64,000 bases of DNA from Streptomyces sp. f51 (GTDB lineage: Bacteria; Actinomycetota; Actinomycetes; Streptomycetales; Streptomycetaceae). The stretch is from assembly GCF_037940415.1 (NCBI RefSeq), contig NZ_CP149798.1:6295001-6359000 (forward strand). The letters run 5' to 3'. Both the position numbers and the translations under genes were made by a program. Under the pieces are notes generated by a model. The model saw only the letters and a program-made list of their open reading frames with translations. It did not search any database and was not told the DNA's origin. Every line of letters starts with the position of its first letter. Position 1 is the first letter of the stretch. Of this stretch, positions 23,860-32,402 are shown piece by piece.

Positions 23860-25698
23860 CCACAGCACGGTGTCCGGGGTCACCTTCCGTGAGGGCGTCG
23901 CCGACAGCTCGGCGTCGCTCAACGCGCGGTCGTAGACCCGTACGTCGTCGATCGCTCCGGTGAAGTGGGCCCGGCCGTCCATCCGCTGGCCGACGTGCAC
24001 ACCGAACGGCGAGTTCCGGCTCACCGATCCGGGCACGTCGGCCGTGCTCACCGTCGTCCCGTCGACGAACAGGGTGAGCTGTCCCGCGCCGCGCCGCAGC
24101 GCCAGACGGTGCCACTGGCCGTCGTTGAAGGCGGCCGTGGTCCGAACGAACGCCGTGGCCGGGGGCGAGGCGCCGTCCCGGGTGGTGATCAGTCCGGTGA
24201 TGCGGTTGGACGCGGGCTCCCCGCGCAGCCACACCTGCGGCTGGCTCGTCCCGATCCCGCCCATCCACAGCAGCGGCTGCTCACCGGCGGTGGCGGTGTA
24301 GCGGAACCACAGGGAAGCGGTGAAGTCCCTCGTGCCCAGCGGCAACCGGTCCTGATAGGGCAGCCGTACGGCGTCGTCGGTGCCGTCGAACTCCAGCGCG
24401 CCGCCGAGGACGCCCGAGGTCTCGCCCGCGCCGCCGAGCACCGCCGCCCGCCGGGTGAACGGGGCCAGGTCGGCCGTCGTCGGGTCGGGGCCCCGGCGCG
24501 CCTGGAGCCAGTCCTCGGTGAAACGGGCGAAGCGGATCTCGTCGCGCGCGTCCACCGCACCGCCCTCGTACACCAGGCCCACGGTGGCGCCGTCGACCGG
24601 CACCAGGTCGGAGTAGCCGGACCAGTCGGTGGTGACGACCGTGCCGCGGTCGACGCTGTCCCAGGTGCGACCGCCGTCGTAGGAGGAGCGGATCATCATG
24701 GTCCGGCGGCGGTCGGGGTCGGCGGGGCAGGACAGCAGGATCCGGTCGCCGAACCGCAGCGTCGAGCCCTGCACCTGGGGCGCGTAGAGGTCGGGGACGT
24801 TGCGGAAGGGGGACACGAAGCTGTCGCCGCCGTCCCGGCTGACCGCCTGGGTGCGGTGGCCGAGGTCGGTGCCGTCCTGCTCGCGGCCGCTGACCAGAAC
24901 CGATCCGTCGGCGCGCTCGGTGAGCGTCATCTCGGACGGCTTCTGCCGGTACGTGCCGTCGGCCGCGATCGGCCAGGAGTCCGTGGCCCCGATGTCCCAG
25001 TGGTCGCCGCCGTCGTCGCTGGTGACGAGAGCGGCGTTGTTGGCGGTGACCCGGCTGCCGTCCCAGGTCTCGGTGTTGACGGCGAAGACGAGCCGTCCCG
25101 CGTGCCGGCCGCGGGTGAGCTGGATGCCGTGCACAGGACCGGTGGCGTACCAGGAGTTCCAGTTCGCGGGCAGGATCTCGCCGCTCAGATCGCGCGGCGC
25201 GGACCAGCTGAGGCCGTCGTCGTCGCTGTACTGGAGGTGCGGGGTGCGGTCGCAGGGGACCGAGCAGCTCGCGCTGTCGGTGCGGCCGGTGTTGTAGGTC
25301 TCCGCCAGCACGATCCGGCCGGTCTTCCGGTCCACGACCGGGGTGGGATTGCCGTGGGTGTCGCCGTTCCCTTCGTTGACGACCTGGAGCGGGCTCCAGG
25401 TGCGCCCGCCGTCGGTGGAGCGCTTCACCACGATGTCGATGTCGGCCGCGTCGCCGCAGTTCAGGACGCGTCCCTCGGCGAACGCCAGCAGGGTGCCCCG
25501 GGTCGTCCTGACGACGGAGGGGATGCGGAAACAGGCGTAACCCGGATCCTGGGAGGCCTTGAACAGCACCTGCTGCTCGAACGTGCCGGCGGCGGTGCCC
25601 GCCTCGGCGCGGGCCGTGCCCGGGAGCGTGACGAGTGCGGCGATGCCGAGAAGGACGACGAGAAGGGATCTCAGACGGGTGGGGAGGCGTGACGGCAT
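23827..25698 (-). CDS. Secreted exo-alpha-sialidase (GH33) with C-terminal LamG-like domain
   Basis: A 623-residue secreted enzyme. A signal peptide (about 1-31, ending in GTARA) is followed by a six-bladed sialidase domain (about 40-405) and a concanavalin A-like LamG domain (about 440-615). The FRIP motif is at residues 57-60, and Asp-box repeats recur as STDGGRTWS, SDDDGLSWS, SDDGGDHWD and SYDGGRTWD; the nucleophilic Tyr/Glu pair region appears in VYEGGAV. It releases terminal sialic acid from glycoconjugates; the LamG domain may bind sugar. The start is an ATG at 25698. Its 3' end overlaps the convergent symporter gene, an unusual arrangement since most tail-to-tail pairs in this window are separated by hairpins. 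Confidence 0.94.
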   Translation of the reverse strand: MPSRLPTRLRSLLVVLLGIAALVTLPGTARAEAGTAAGTFEQQVLFKASQDPGYACFRIPSVVRTTRGTLLAFAEGRVLNCGDAADIDIVVKRSTDGGRTWSPLQVVNEGNGDTHGNPTPVVDRKTGRIVLAETYNTGRTDSASCSVPCDRTPHLQYSDDDGLSWSAPRDLSGEILPANWNSWYATGPVHGIQLTRGRHAGRLVFAVNTETWDGSRVTANNAALVTSDDGGDHWDIGATDSWPIAADGTYRQKPSEMTLTERADGSVLVSGREQDGTDLGHRTQAVSRDGGDSFVSPFRNVPDLYAPQVQGSTLRFGDRILLSCPADPDRRRTMMIRSSYDGGRTWDSVDRGTVVTTDWSGYSDLVPVDGATVGLVYEGGAVDARDEIRFARFTEDWLQARRGPDPTTADLAPFTRRAAVLGGAGETSGVLGGALEFDGTDDAVRLPYQDRLPLGTRDFTASLWFRYTATAGEQPLLWMGGIGTSQPQVWLRGEPASNRITGLITTRDGASPPATAFVRTTAAFNDGQWHRLALRRGAGQLTLFVDGTTVSTADVPGSVSRNSPFGVHVGQRMDGRAHFTGAIDDVRVYDRALSDAELSATPSRKVTPDTVLWLPLDHVSGTD

Positions 25699-25930
25699 GG
25701 TGCGACCTGCCCTTCGTACGACGGCTGGGCATTCCGGATCCTATGGACATCCCACGTCCAACGTTCGCGCCGCAGAGGCTACTTGGGCGTTCACACACCC
25801 CACAAGGAGCAGGTACCGGTCGTGTTCACGCCAGATTTCCGCGGTCGCGTGGCCGTGCGGAGAGAGCCGTTCACGGGCTTGTCGATCCGGATTTCCGGTA
25901 CGGACGGCTGATGCGGGCTAACGTTCCGTC

Positions 25931-26473
25931 ATGACCGCACCCGAAACCGAACCCCGCCTCGCCCTCGACCCGACGCGCACGGCCCTCGTGCTCGTCGATC
26001 TGATGGAGCGCATCGTGGCGCTGCCCCTCGAACCGCACAAGGGCACCAAAGTACTGGCCACCGCACAGGAGTTGGCGGATTCCTTCCGGAAGGCGGGCGC
26101 GCTCGTCGTCCTCGTGAGGGTCGAGCGGTCCGGGGTCGCCGAGCAGCCCCCGGGGAGCGGACTGGTCTCCGGACTCGTCGCGGAGGGTGATCTGGAGATC
26201 GTGAAGCGGACCATCGGCGGCTTCCAGGGCACCGGCCTCGACGAGCGGCTGCGCGAACACGGCGTCTCCACCCTGGTGTTCGGCGGAATCGCCACCAACC
26301 TCGGAGTCGAGTCGACCGCCCGCGCCGGCGGCGACCTCGGCTACGACCTGGTCTTCGTGGAGGACGCGATGGCCGCGTTCACCCCGGCCGAGCACGAGGC
26401 ATCCGTCCGTCTGGACTTCCCGCGCCTCGGCACGGTCGTCACCGCCGGCGAGGTGCGCTTCTCGACGCGGTGA
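25931..26473 (+). CDS. Isochorismatase-fold hydrolase lacking the nucleophilic Cys
   Basis: A 180-residue alpha/beta protein of the isochorismatase-like family. The Asp of the usual Asp-Lys-Cys triad is D23 in VLVDLMERI and the Lys is K92 in EIVKRTIGG. At the place of the catalytic Cys the sequence reads GIATNLGVESTA, giving G125. Nicotinamidase-type members need that Cys, whereas true isochorismatases (EntB, PhzD) work without it, so the protein may be an isochorismatase-like vinyl-ether hydrolase or a non-classical member. No isochorismate pathway gene is nearby. The ATG at 25931 overlaps no neighbour, and hairpins follow the stop. Confidence 0.88.
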   Translation: MTAPETEPRLALDPTRTALVLVDLMERIVALPLEPHKGTKVLATAQELADSFRKAGALVVLVRVERSGVAEQPPGSGLVSGLVAEGDLEIVKRTIGGFQGTGLDERLREHGVSTLVFGGIATNLGVESTARAGGDLGYDLVFVEDAMAAFTPAEHEASVRLDFPRLGTVVTAGEVRFSTR

Positions 26474-26491
26474 CCCCGCGGGGCGGCGCAG

Positions 26492-26554
26492 CCCGGCCGG
26501 TACGGGCCGCCGGCCGGGGCCGGGCAGACACGGGGCCCCCTCCGGCGCAGGGGG
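26492..26554. terminator. Two hairpins between convergent isochorismatase-like gene and fdhD
   Basis: CCCGGCCGG (26492-26500) pairs with 26510-26518, and CCCCCT (26536-26541) pairs with AGGGGG (26549-26554). They occupy the centre of the 129-base gap between two converging stop codons and probably end both transcripts. Confidence 0.65.
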
Positions 26555-26602
26555 CGCTCCCCGCCGTCCGGGGCCCCGCCGCCGTGTCGCGGGGAGCCGC
26601 TG

Positions 26603-27466
26603 TCAGCCCTGGCCGGCCGTGGCCCGCAGGGTGACGCGGTGCTCGCCCGCGTACACGTTCATGTTGGCGCCGCGCAGGAAACCGACGAGGGTCAGGCCGG
26701 TCTCCGCCGCCAGGTCGACGGCCAGCGACGACGGGGCGGAGACCGCCGCGAGCACCGGGATCCCGGCCATCACGGCCTTCTGCGCCAGCTCGAAGGAGGC
26801 GCGGCCGGAGACCAGCAGGACCGTCCGGGACAGCGGGAGCGAGCCGTTCTGGAGGGCGCGGCCGACCAGCTTGTCGACCGCGTTGTGCCGGCCCACGTCC
26901 TCGCGGATGTCGACCAGCTCACCCTCCTCGGTGAACAGCGCCGCCGCGTGCAGGCCCCCGGTCCGGTCGAAGACCCGCTGAGCCGCGCGCAGCCGGTCGG
27001 GGAGGCTCGCCAGCAGCCCGGGCTCCAGCCGCACCGGGGGAGCGGTGCCGTCCAGCGTGTCGTCGATGGTCCAGCGGGCCGTCGTCCGCACCGCGTCCAG
27101 GCTCGCCTTTCCGCACAGACCGCACGAGGACGTCGTGTACACATTGCGTTCGAGCGTGATGTCGGGGACGACGAGACCGGGCGCCGTCCGTACGTCGACG
27201 ATGTTGTACGTGTTGGAGCCGTCCACCGTGGCGCCCGCGCAGTAGACGATGTTCTGGAGCTCGTCGGCCCGGCCCAGCACCCCTTCGCTCACCAGGAAGC
27301 CCGCGGCCAGCGCGAAATCGTCGCCGGGGGTGCGCATGGTGATCGCCAGGGGCTTGCCGTCGAGCCGGATCTCCAGCGGTTCCTCGGCGACGAGCGTGTC
27401 CGGTCGGGTGCTCACGGCCCCGTCCCGGATGCGGATCACCTTGCGTCGTTCCGTGACTCGTCCCAT
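26603..27466 (-). CDS. fdhD: Formate dehydrogenase accessory sulfurtransferase FdhD
   Basis: A 287-residue cytosolic protein. The redox/sulfur-relay motif is C115-x-x-C118 in TTSSCGLCGKASL, and further family blocks are visible (GFLVSEGVL, DVGRHNAVDKLVG, SGRASFELAQKA). FdhD passes sulfur from a cysteine desulfurase to the molybdenum cofactor, making formate dehydrogenase active. No formate dehydrogenase is in the window, but formyl-CoA and formate metabolism is suggested by frc and the OFA carriers nearby. The ATG at 27466 (MGRVTERRKVIRI) fits the family; the longer frame to 27577 is not supported. Confidence 0.95.
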   Translation of the reverse strand: MGRVTERRKVIRIRDGAVSTRPDTLVAEEPLEIRLDGKPLAITMRTPGDDFALAAGFLVSEGVLGRADELQNIVYCAGATVDGSNTYNIVDVRTAPGLVVPDITLERNVYTTSSCGLCGKASLDAVRTTARWTIDDTLDGTAPPVRLEPGLLASLPDRLRAAQRVFDRTGGLHAAALFTEEGELVDIREDVGRHNAVDKLVGRALQNGSLPLSRTVLLVSGRASFELAQKAVMAGIPVLAAVSAPSSLAVDLAAETGLTLVGFLRGANMNVYAGEHRVTLRATAGQG

Positions 27467-27661
27467 GTCCTGATCAGTCCCGCTTCCGTACGTGCGGCCG
27501 GCCGGATCGGTCCTGGCGATCGCCGGTTGGCGTTCGGCCACCCGGGGCACGGTGCGGGGGTGACCTTCGTGTCTCATTGTCCTGCACCGGTGGAGCGGGC
27601 CGCGCGTGGTGCCTCACGGGGTCCGCCGCCCGCCCTGCTCTCACGCGCTGGTCGGTCCCGC

Positions 27662-28633
27662 TCACGCCGCCGTCCGCAGCGCGAGCAGATCCGAGAGGGC
27701 GTACACGGTGCGCAGCGTCGGGACCCGTACCCCGGTGGTCTCCGCCAGTTCCACGACGGCCGCGAGCAGCACGTCCAGTTCCAGCGGCTTGCCGCGCTCC
27801 AGGTCCTGGAGTGTGGAGGTGCGGTGGTCGCCGACCCGCTCGGCACCGGCGAGGCGACGCTCGATGGACACCCCCACATCGCAGCCGAGGGCCTGGGCGA
27901 CGGCCAGCGTCTCGGCCATCATGATCTCGACGACCCCGCGGGTTCCGCGGTGCAGGCACATCTGCCGCATCGTGGCCCGGGTCAGCGCGCTGATCGGGTT
28001 GAAGGAGATGTTGCCGAGCAGCTTGAGCCAGATGTCGTTGCGCAGCTCCGGTTCGACCGGGCATTTCAGCCCGCCCTCGCGCATCGCGTCGCTGAACGCG
28101 CGGCAGCGCGCCGAGACGGAGCGGTCCGGTTCCCCGACGGAGAACCGGGTGCCTTCGAGGTGGCGGACGACTCCCGGTGCCGCCAGCTCGGTCGCGGCGT
28201 ACACGACGCAGCCGACCGCACGCTCGGGGGCCAGCACCGCGCTGACCGCGCCGCCCGGGTCCACGCTCTCCACCCGGCGGCCGTCGTGGGGTCCGCCGTG
28301 CCGGTGGAAGTACCACCAGGGGATGCCGTTCTGGGCGGCGATCACCGCGGTGGTGTCGTGCAGCAGGGGCTCGATCAACGGCCCGCACGCCGCGTACGAG
28401 TTGGCCTTCAGGCCGAGGAAGACGTAGTCGACCGGGCCGATCCGGGCCGGGTCGTCGGTGGCATGGGCTTGGGCGGTGAAGTCCCCGCGTGGGCTGAGGA
28501 CTTGGACGCCGTGCTGCCTCATGGCCGCGAGATGCGGTCCACGGGCCACGAGATGCACGTCGGCGCCCGCGCGGTGCAGGGCGGCGCCGACGTAGGCGCC
28601 GATCGCACCGGCGCCGAGAACTGCGACTCTCAC
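27662..28633 (-). CDS. 2-dehydropantoate 2-reductase family (ketopantoate reductase-like)
   Basis: A 323-residue protein. The Rossmann motif VAVLGAGAIGAYVG opens it, followed by the NADP-type LVARGPHLAAM, the Lys-containing FLGLKANSYAA and the C-terminal ApbA helical domain with WLKLLGNISFNPISALT. Ketopantoate reductase makes pantoate for CoA, but many family members act on other 2-keto acids, and the placement beside oxalate/formate genes suggests a short-keto-acid substrate. The GTG at 28633 has GGAG upstream. The region just before it holds a GTCGACG-containing element (28677-28701) shared with the frc/sucC divergent promoter. fdhD follows on the same strand after 195 bases. Confidence 0.88.
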   Translation of the reverse strand: MRVAVLGAGAIGAYVGAALHRAGADVHLVARGPHLAAMRQHGVQVLSPRGDFTAQAHATDDPARIGPVDYVFLGLKANSYAACGPLIEPLLHDTTAVIAAQNGIPWWYFHRHGGPHDGRRVESVDPGGAVSAVLAPERAVGCVVYAATELAAPGVVRHLEGTRFSVGEPDRSVSARCRAFSDAMREGGLKCPVEPELRNDIWLKLLGNISFNPISALTRATMRQMCLHRGTRGVVEIMMAETLAVAQALGCDVGVSIERRLAGAERVGDHRTSTLQDLERGKPLELDVLLAAVVELAETTGVRVPTLRTVYALSDLLALRTAA

Positions 28634-28676
28634 GGTGGGGCGCTCCGTTCGGTCGAGGGTACCGAGGAACTGCCGA

Positions 28677-28701
28677 ACACTGTCGACGAAATATTGTCTA
28701 C
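28677..28701. promoter_or_regulatory. Candidate operator A of the oxalate-like region
   Basis: The element ACACTGTCGACGAA followed by ATATTGTCTA lies 44-68 bases upstream of the ketopantoate-reductase-like start. Its core resembles the frc/sucC divergent promoter element at 38809-38833 (ACAGTCGACGAATACTGT). It is a good candidate site for an FCD-type GntR regulator. Confidence 0.5.
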
Positions 28702-28931
28702 AGGATGGAAGGTGGCTCGACAAGGGTGCGGTCGGGACAGGACCGGCCGGCGCGGGACCGGGTCCGCGTCCCGGGTGCCCGCAGCCCGGGTGCCGGGGTG
28801 CCGGACGCCGGATGCCGGCAAGGCGACCGCGCCGGGTCCATCCCCCGGTGCCGGACTGGGCGACCGTGCCGGGTCCGCGTCCCCGGTGCCCGGCCCGGCG
28901 ACCGTTCGTCGCGCCAGGGATACCGCTCATC

Positions 28932-28945
28932 GCATACGGTCGACG
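28932..28945. promoter_or_regulatory. Candidate operator B upstream of the OFA carrier
   Basis: GCATACGGTCGACG agrees with GCATACAGTCGACG at 38809-38822 in 13 of 14 positions. It lies 53 bases before the start of the OFA-type carrier gene. The shared sequence in two promoter regions with related functions argues against chance. Confidence 0.58.
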
Positions 28946-28998
28946 TGTTCGCGTCCCCCCGCTTCACAGCCGGACAACCGCTTCCTATCGTCCGGATC

Positions 28999-30330
28999 AT
29001 GAGCCCTCCCGTCGCACCCCCCGGTTGGAGCCGCTGGCTCGTCCCGCCGGCCGCCCTGTCGGTCCACCTCTCCATCGGCCAGGCCTACGCCTGGAGCGTC
29101 TTCAAGCCGCCGCTCGAATCCGCGCTCGGTCTCAGCGGAACCCAGAGCGCGCTGCCCTTCCAGCTGGCCATCGTGATGCTCGGTCTGTCGGCCGCGTTCG
29201 GCGGCACCCTCGTCGAGCGCAACGGTCCGCGCTGGGCCATGACCGTCGCCCTCGTCTGCTTCTCCTCCGGCTTCCTCATCTCCGCGCTCGGCGCGGCCAC
29301 CGAGCAGTACTGGCTGATCGTCCTCGGCTACGGCTTCGTCGGCGGCACGGGCCTCGGCATCGGCTACATCTCACCCGTCTCCACCCTGATCAAGTGGTTC
29401 CCGGACAGGCCCGGAATGGCCACCGGCATCGCGATCATGGGCTTCGGCGGCGGCGCGCTCATCGCCTCGCCCTGGTCCGCACAGATGCTGAAGTCGTTCG
29501 GTTCCGACTCCTCCGGGATCGCGCTCGCCTTCCTCGTGCACGGGCTCTCGTACGCCGTGTTCATGACGCTCGGTGTGCTGCTGGTGCGGGTGCCGCGCGG
29601 CGAGGCACCGGTCGCGTCCGGGCCGAGCGCGCTCGACGGGGTCCAGGTCTCCGCCCGCAGCGCCGTCCGCACCCCGCAGTTCTGGCTGCTGTGGGTCGTT
29701 CTGTGCATGAACGTCACCGCGGGCATAGGCATCCTGGAGAAGGCCGCGCCGATGATCACGGACTTCTTCGCGGACGGCTCCACCCCGGTCACCGCCTCCG
29801 CGGCCGCCGGGTTCGTCGCCCTGCTCTCCGCCGCCAACATGGCCGGCCGCATCGGCTGGTCCTCGACCTCCGACCTGATCGGCCGCAAGAACGTCTACCG
29901 CGTCTACCTCGGGGTCGGCGCCCTGATGTACGCGCTGATCGCCTGGCTCGGGGACTCCTCGAAGCCGCTGTTCGTCCTGAGCGCGCTGGTGATCCTCTCC
30001 TTCTACGGCGGGGGCTTCGCCACGATCCCCGCGTATCTGAAGGACCTGTTCGGCACCTACCAGGTCGGCGCCATCCACGGCCGGCTGCTCACCGCCTGGT
30101 CCACCGCCGGTGTGCTCGGCCCGCTGATCGTGAACCGGATCGCCGATCACCAGGAGGCGGCGGGCAGACACGGCCCGTCGCTGTACGGACTGTCGTTCCT
30201 GATCATGATCGGGCTGCTCGCCGTCGGATTCGTCGCGAACGAGTTCGTACGCCCCGTGCACGCCCGCCACCACATCCCCGCGCCGAGGGAGGCCGCCGAT
30301 GTCGCACGACAGCAGCCCGAGTCCGCCTGA
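28999..30330 (+). CDS. MFS carrier of the oxalate:formate antiporter (OFA) family
   Basis: A 443-residue polytopic membrane protein with about 12 hydrophobic segments. The OFA hallmarks are an early HLSIGQAYAWSVFKPPLE, LGYGFVGGTGLGIGYISPV, IKWFPDRPGMATGIAIMGFG and, late, GAIHGRLLTAWSTAGVLGP. Characterised OxlT exchanges oxalate for formate; others move lactate or pyruvate. The ATG at 28999 lacks a clear Shine-Dalgarno sequence. A 53-residue membrane mini-protein starts inside its last 11 codons. It is divergent from the ketopantoate-reductase-like gene and shares an operator-like element with the frc locus. Confidence 0.92.
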   Translation: MSPPVAPPGWSRWLVPPAALSVHLSIGQAYAWSVFKPPLESALGLSGTQSALPFQLAIVMLGLSAAFGGTLVERNGPRWAMTVALVCFSSGFLISALGAATEQYWLIVLGYGFVGGTGLGIGYISPVSTLIKWFPDRPGMATGIAIMGFGGGALIASPWSAQMLKSFGSDSSGIALAFLVHGLSYAVFMTLGVLLVRVPRGEAPVASGPSALDGVQVSARSAVRTPQFWLLWVVLCMNVTAGIGILEKAAPMITDFFADGSTPVTASAAAGFVALLSAANMAGRIGWSSTSDLIGRKNVYRVYLGVGALMYALIAWLGDSSKPLFVLSALVILSFYGGGFATIPAYLKDLFGTYQVGAIHGRLLTAWSTAGVLGPLIVNRIADHQEAAGRHGPSLYGLSFLIMIGLLAVGFVANEFVRPVHARHHIPAPREAADVARQQPESA

Positions 30331-30460
30331 CGGCGGCGCCGTCCCGGGTCCGTCCGACCGGCGGGCGCTCACCGTCCTCGCCTGGCTCTGGGTGGGCGCA
30401 CCCCTGTGCTACGGGGTCTACGAGCTCGTACAGAAGGCGACCCAACTGTTCTCGGGGTAG
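30299..30460 (+). CDS. 53-residue single-span membrane mini-protein, probable small partner of the OFA carrier
   Basis: This short gene starts with ATG at 30299, preceded by GAGGGAGG (30285-30292), and overlaps the carrier's 3' end by 32 bases in another frame, so the two are translationally coupled. The protein has a polar Ser/Pro/Asp N-terminus of about 22 residues, then one membrane span (LTVLAWLWVGAPLCYGVYEL) and a short tail ending QKATQLFSG. Small proteins with a LAWLWVGxPLxYG-type span are sometimes annotated beside such transporters as an MFS small subunit; the biochemical role is not established. The strong ribosome binding site and stop-start overlap make it a real gene rather than a chance frame. 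Confidence 0.82.
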   Translation: MSHDSSPSPPDGGAVPGPSDRRALTVLAWLWVGAPLCYGVYELVQKATQLFSG

Positions 30461-30596
30461 GTGTTCGGACGTCCCAAGGTCTGACAGAAGCCGACAAGCC
30501 TGGCGGCGCAATCCTGTGGCTTCACCTGCCGTCGTACCCGCGAGTCACTGATCAGACTGGTGGATCCCGCTACCCGAAGCACGAGGGGGACCACTC

Positions 30597-31544
30597 ATGA
30601 ACGGCTCACGGATCGCCGCCGTCGGCCATTACCAGCCCGCCAGGGTACTCACCAACGAGGACCTGGCGGGCATGGTCGACACCAGTGACGAGTGGATCCG
30701 GAGCCGTGTGGGCATCCGGACCCGCCATGTCGCGGGCCCCGACGAACCCGTCGACGAGCTGGCCGCGCACGCCGCCGCCAAGGCGCTCGCCTCGGCCGGT
30801 CTGACGCCCGGCGACATCGACCTCGTCCTCGTCGCCACCTCCACGGCCGTCGACCGCTCCCCGAACATGGCCGCCCGGGTCTCGGCCCGTCTCGGCATCC
30901 CCTCGCCCGCCGCGATGGACGTCAACGTCGTCTGCGCCGGGTTCACCCACGCCCTCGCCACCGCCGACCACGCCGTGCGGGCCGGCGCGGCCACCCGGGC
31001 GCTCGTCATCGGCGCCGACAAGATGACCGACGTGACGGACTGGACCGACCGCACCACGTGCGTCCTCGTCGGGGACGGCGCGGGGGCCGCCGTGGTCGAG
31101 GCCTGTCCCGCGGGCGAGGAGCCCGGGGTCGGGCCGGTGCTGTGGGGCTCGGTGCCCGAGATGGGCAACGCGGTACGCATCGAGGGCACCCCGTCGCGGT
31201 TCGCGCAGGAGGGCCAGAGCGTCTACCGCTGGGCCACCACGCAGCTCCCGCCGATCGCCCGGAGGGCCTGCGAGCGGGCCGGTCTCACGCCCGAGGACCT
31301 GGCCGGAGTCGTCCTGCACCAGGCCAACCTGCGCATCATCGAGCCGCTCGCCCTGAAGATCGGCGCGGTCAACGCCGTCGTCGCACGCGATGTCGTCGAC
31401 TCCGGGAACACCTCGGCCGCCAGCATCCCGCTCGCCTTCTCCAAGCTCGTCGAGCGCGGGGAGATCTCCACCGGCGACCCCGTCCTGCTGTTCGGCTTCG
31501 GCGGCAACCTCTCCTACGCGGGGCAGGTCGTCCGCTGCCCGTGA
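30597..31544 (+). CDS. 3-oxoacyl-ACP synthase III (KAS III / FabH-like)
   Basis: A 315-residue thiolase-fold enzyme with an intact triad: C113 in NVVCAGFTHAL, H241 in LHQANLRI and N271 in SGNTSAAS. Such enzymes condense an acyl-CoA starter with malonyl-ACP. No ACP, FabD or other fatty-acid gene is adjacent, so this is a stand-alone paralogue, perhaps making a specialised acyl chain or acting on another CoA ester. The ATG at 30597 has GAGGGGGA upstream. It lies between the OFA carrier and the GntR regulator on the same strand, but the 136-base and 155-base gaps leave operon membership open. Confidence 0.93.
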   Translation: MNGSRIAAVGHYQPARVLTNEDLAGMVDTSDEWIRSRVGIRTRHVAGPDEPVDELAAHAAAKALASAGLTPGDIDLVLVATSTAVDRSPNMAARVSARLGIPSPAAMDVNVVCAGFTHALATADHAVRAGAATRALVIGADKMTDVTDWTDRTTCVLVGDGAGAAVVEACPAGEEPGVGPVLWGSVPEMGNAVRIEGTPSRFAQEGQSVYRWATTQLPPIARRACERAGLTPEDLAGVVLHQANLRIIEPLALKIGAVNAVVARDVVDSGNTSAASIPLAFSKLVERGEISTGDPVLLFGFGGNLSYAGQVVRCP

Positions 31545-31699
31545 GGCGGCCCCATCCGCCCGTCCGGCCCCGCCGCCCCCGGTGCCAGGAGCCCAACTTC
31601 CCTGTCTGCGGCGCGTTTGCGCGCCGTAGACTGTAGGCGAAAGACAATTGATAATCGACTTCCTATCGCGGCGACGACGCTGCCAAGGGAGGGACCGTG

Positions 31700-32374
31700 A
31701 TGTTGTCGAGTGGCCTGCCCCAGGGAGCGGTACCCAAGCTCGAACGGCCCGGCCCGCTGCGTGACCGCGTCTACGAAGCGCTGCTCGAACTCATCACGAC
31801 CCGCGCCCTGAAGCCGGGCCAGCACCTCGTCGAGAGCGAACTCGCCGGTCATCTCGGGGTCTCCCGGCAGCCCGTACGGGAGGCGCTCCAGCGGCTGAGC
31901 ACCGACGGCTGGGTCGATCTGCGGCCCGCTCAGGGCGCGTTCGTGCACGAGCCGACCGAGGCGGAGGCCGACCAGCTCCTCACCGTCCGTACGCTCCTGG
32001 AGGCCGAAGCCGCCCGGCTCGCCGCCGCCAACGCGGGGCCCGCCGCCGTCGGCGTGCTGGAGGACCTGTGCGCGGAGGGCGAGCGGGCGGTCGACGCCGA
32101 CGACGTCGACGCCGCGGTCGCGCTGAACGCGCGGCTGCACGCCAAGGTCATGGAACTCGCCGGCAACAGGGTCCTCGCCGAACTGGCCGCACAGGTCGAC
32201 CGCCGGGTCCGCTGGTACTACACACCGGTGGCCAGGCAGCGCGGACGGCAGTCGTGGACCGAACACCGCGAACTGATCGCAGCGATAGCCGCCCGCGACG
32301 GCCGGCGCGCCACCGACGTCATGCGGGCCCACACGGAACAGACACGGCAGATGTACCACGACCGCGAGAAGTAG
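31700..32374 (+). CDS. GntR-family regulator with FCD domain
   Basis: A 224-residue regulator. The N-terminal winged helix (LRDRVYEALLELITTRALKP, then LGVSRQPVREALQRLS) is followed by an all-helical FCD effector domain (about 80-220) ending with WTEHRELIAAIAARDGRRA. FCD members commonly sense carboxylic acids. Start: ATG 31700, six bases after AAGGGAGGG; GTG 31697 is only three bases away from it. Its C-terminus resembles the partial regulator at the window's right edge (YTPVARQRG against YTPIARPRG), so two paralogous regulators flank the region. Likely targets are the frc operon, sucCD and the OFA genes. Confidence 0.93.
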   Translation: MLSSGLPQGAVPKLERPGPLRDRVYEALLELITTRALKPGQHLVESELAGHLGVSRQPVREALQRLSTDGWVDLRPAQGAFVHEPTEAEADQLLTVRTLLEAEAARLAAANAGPAAVGVLEDLCAEGERAVDADDVDAAVALNARLHAKVMELAGNRVLAELAAQVDRRVRWYYTPVARQRGRQSWTEHRELIAAIAARDGRRATDVMRAHTEQTRQMYHDREK

Positions 32375-32402
32375 CCGGTCCGGTTCTCTTGGCACGGCGT
32401 GT

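Larger units (their letters stand above)
28634..28998. other. 365-base divergent intergenic region with operator-like motifs and imperfect direct repeats
   Basis: No gene is supported here; the frames across it are GC-bias extensions. It holds two related operator-like elements (28677-28701 and 28932-28945), and between them about three imperfect copies of a 26-34-base GC-rich unit (28756-28781, 28823-28854, 28860-28893) built on GCGACCG, GCCGGGTCC and CCCCGGTGCC. The repeats may space the two promoters or be slippage products. Confidence 0.6.

Noticed and set aside
31630..31642. ACTGTAGGCGAAA upstream of the GntR gene as a further copy of the oxalate-region operator
   Set aside because: It shares only ACTGT and CGAAA with the element at 28679 and lacks the GTCGAC core; similarity is too low to claim.
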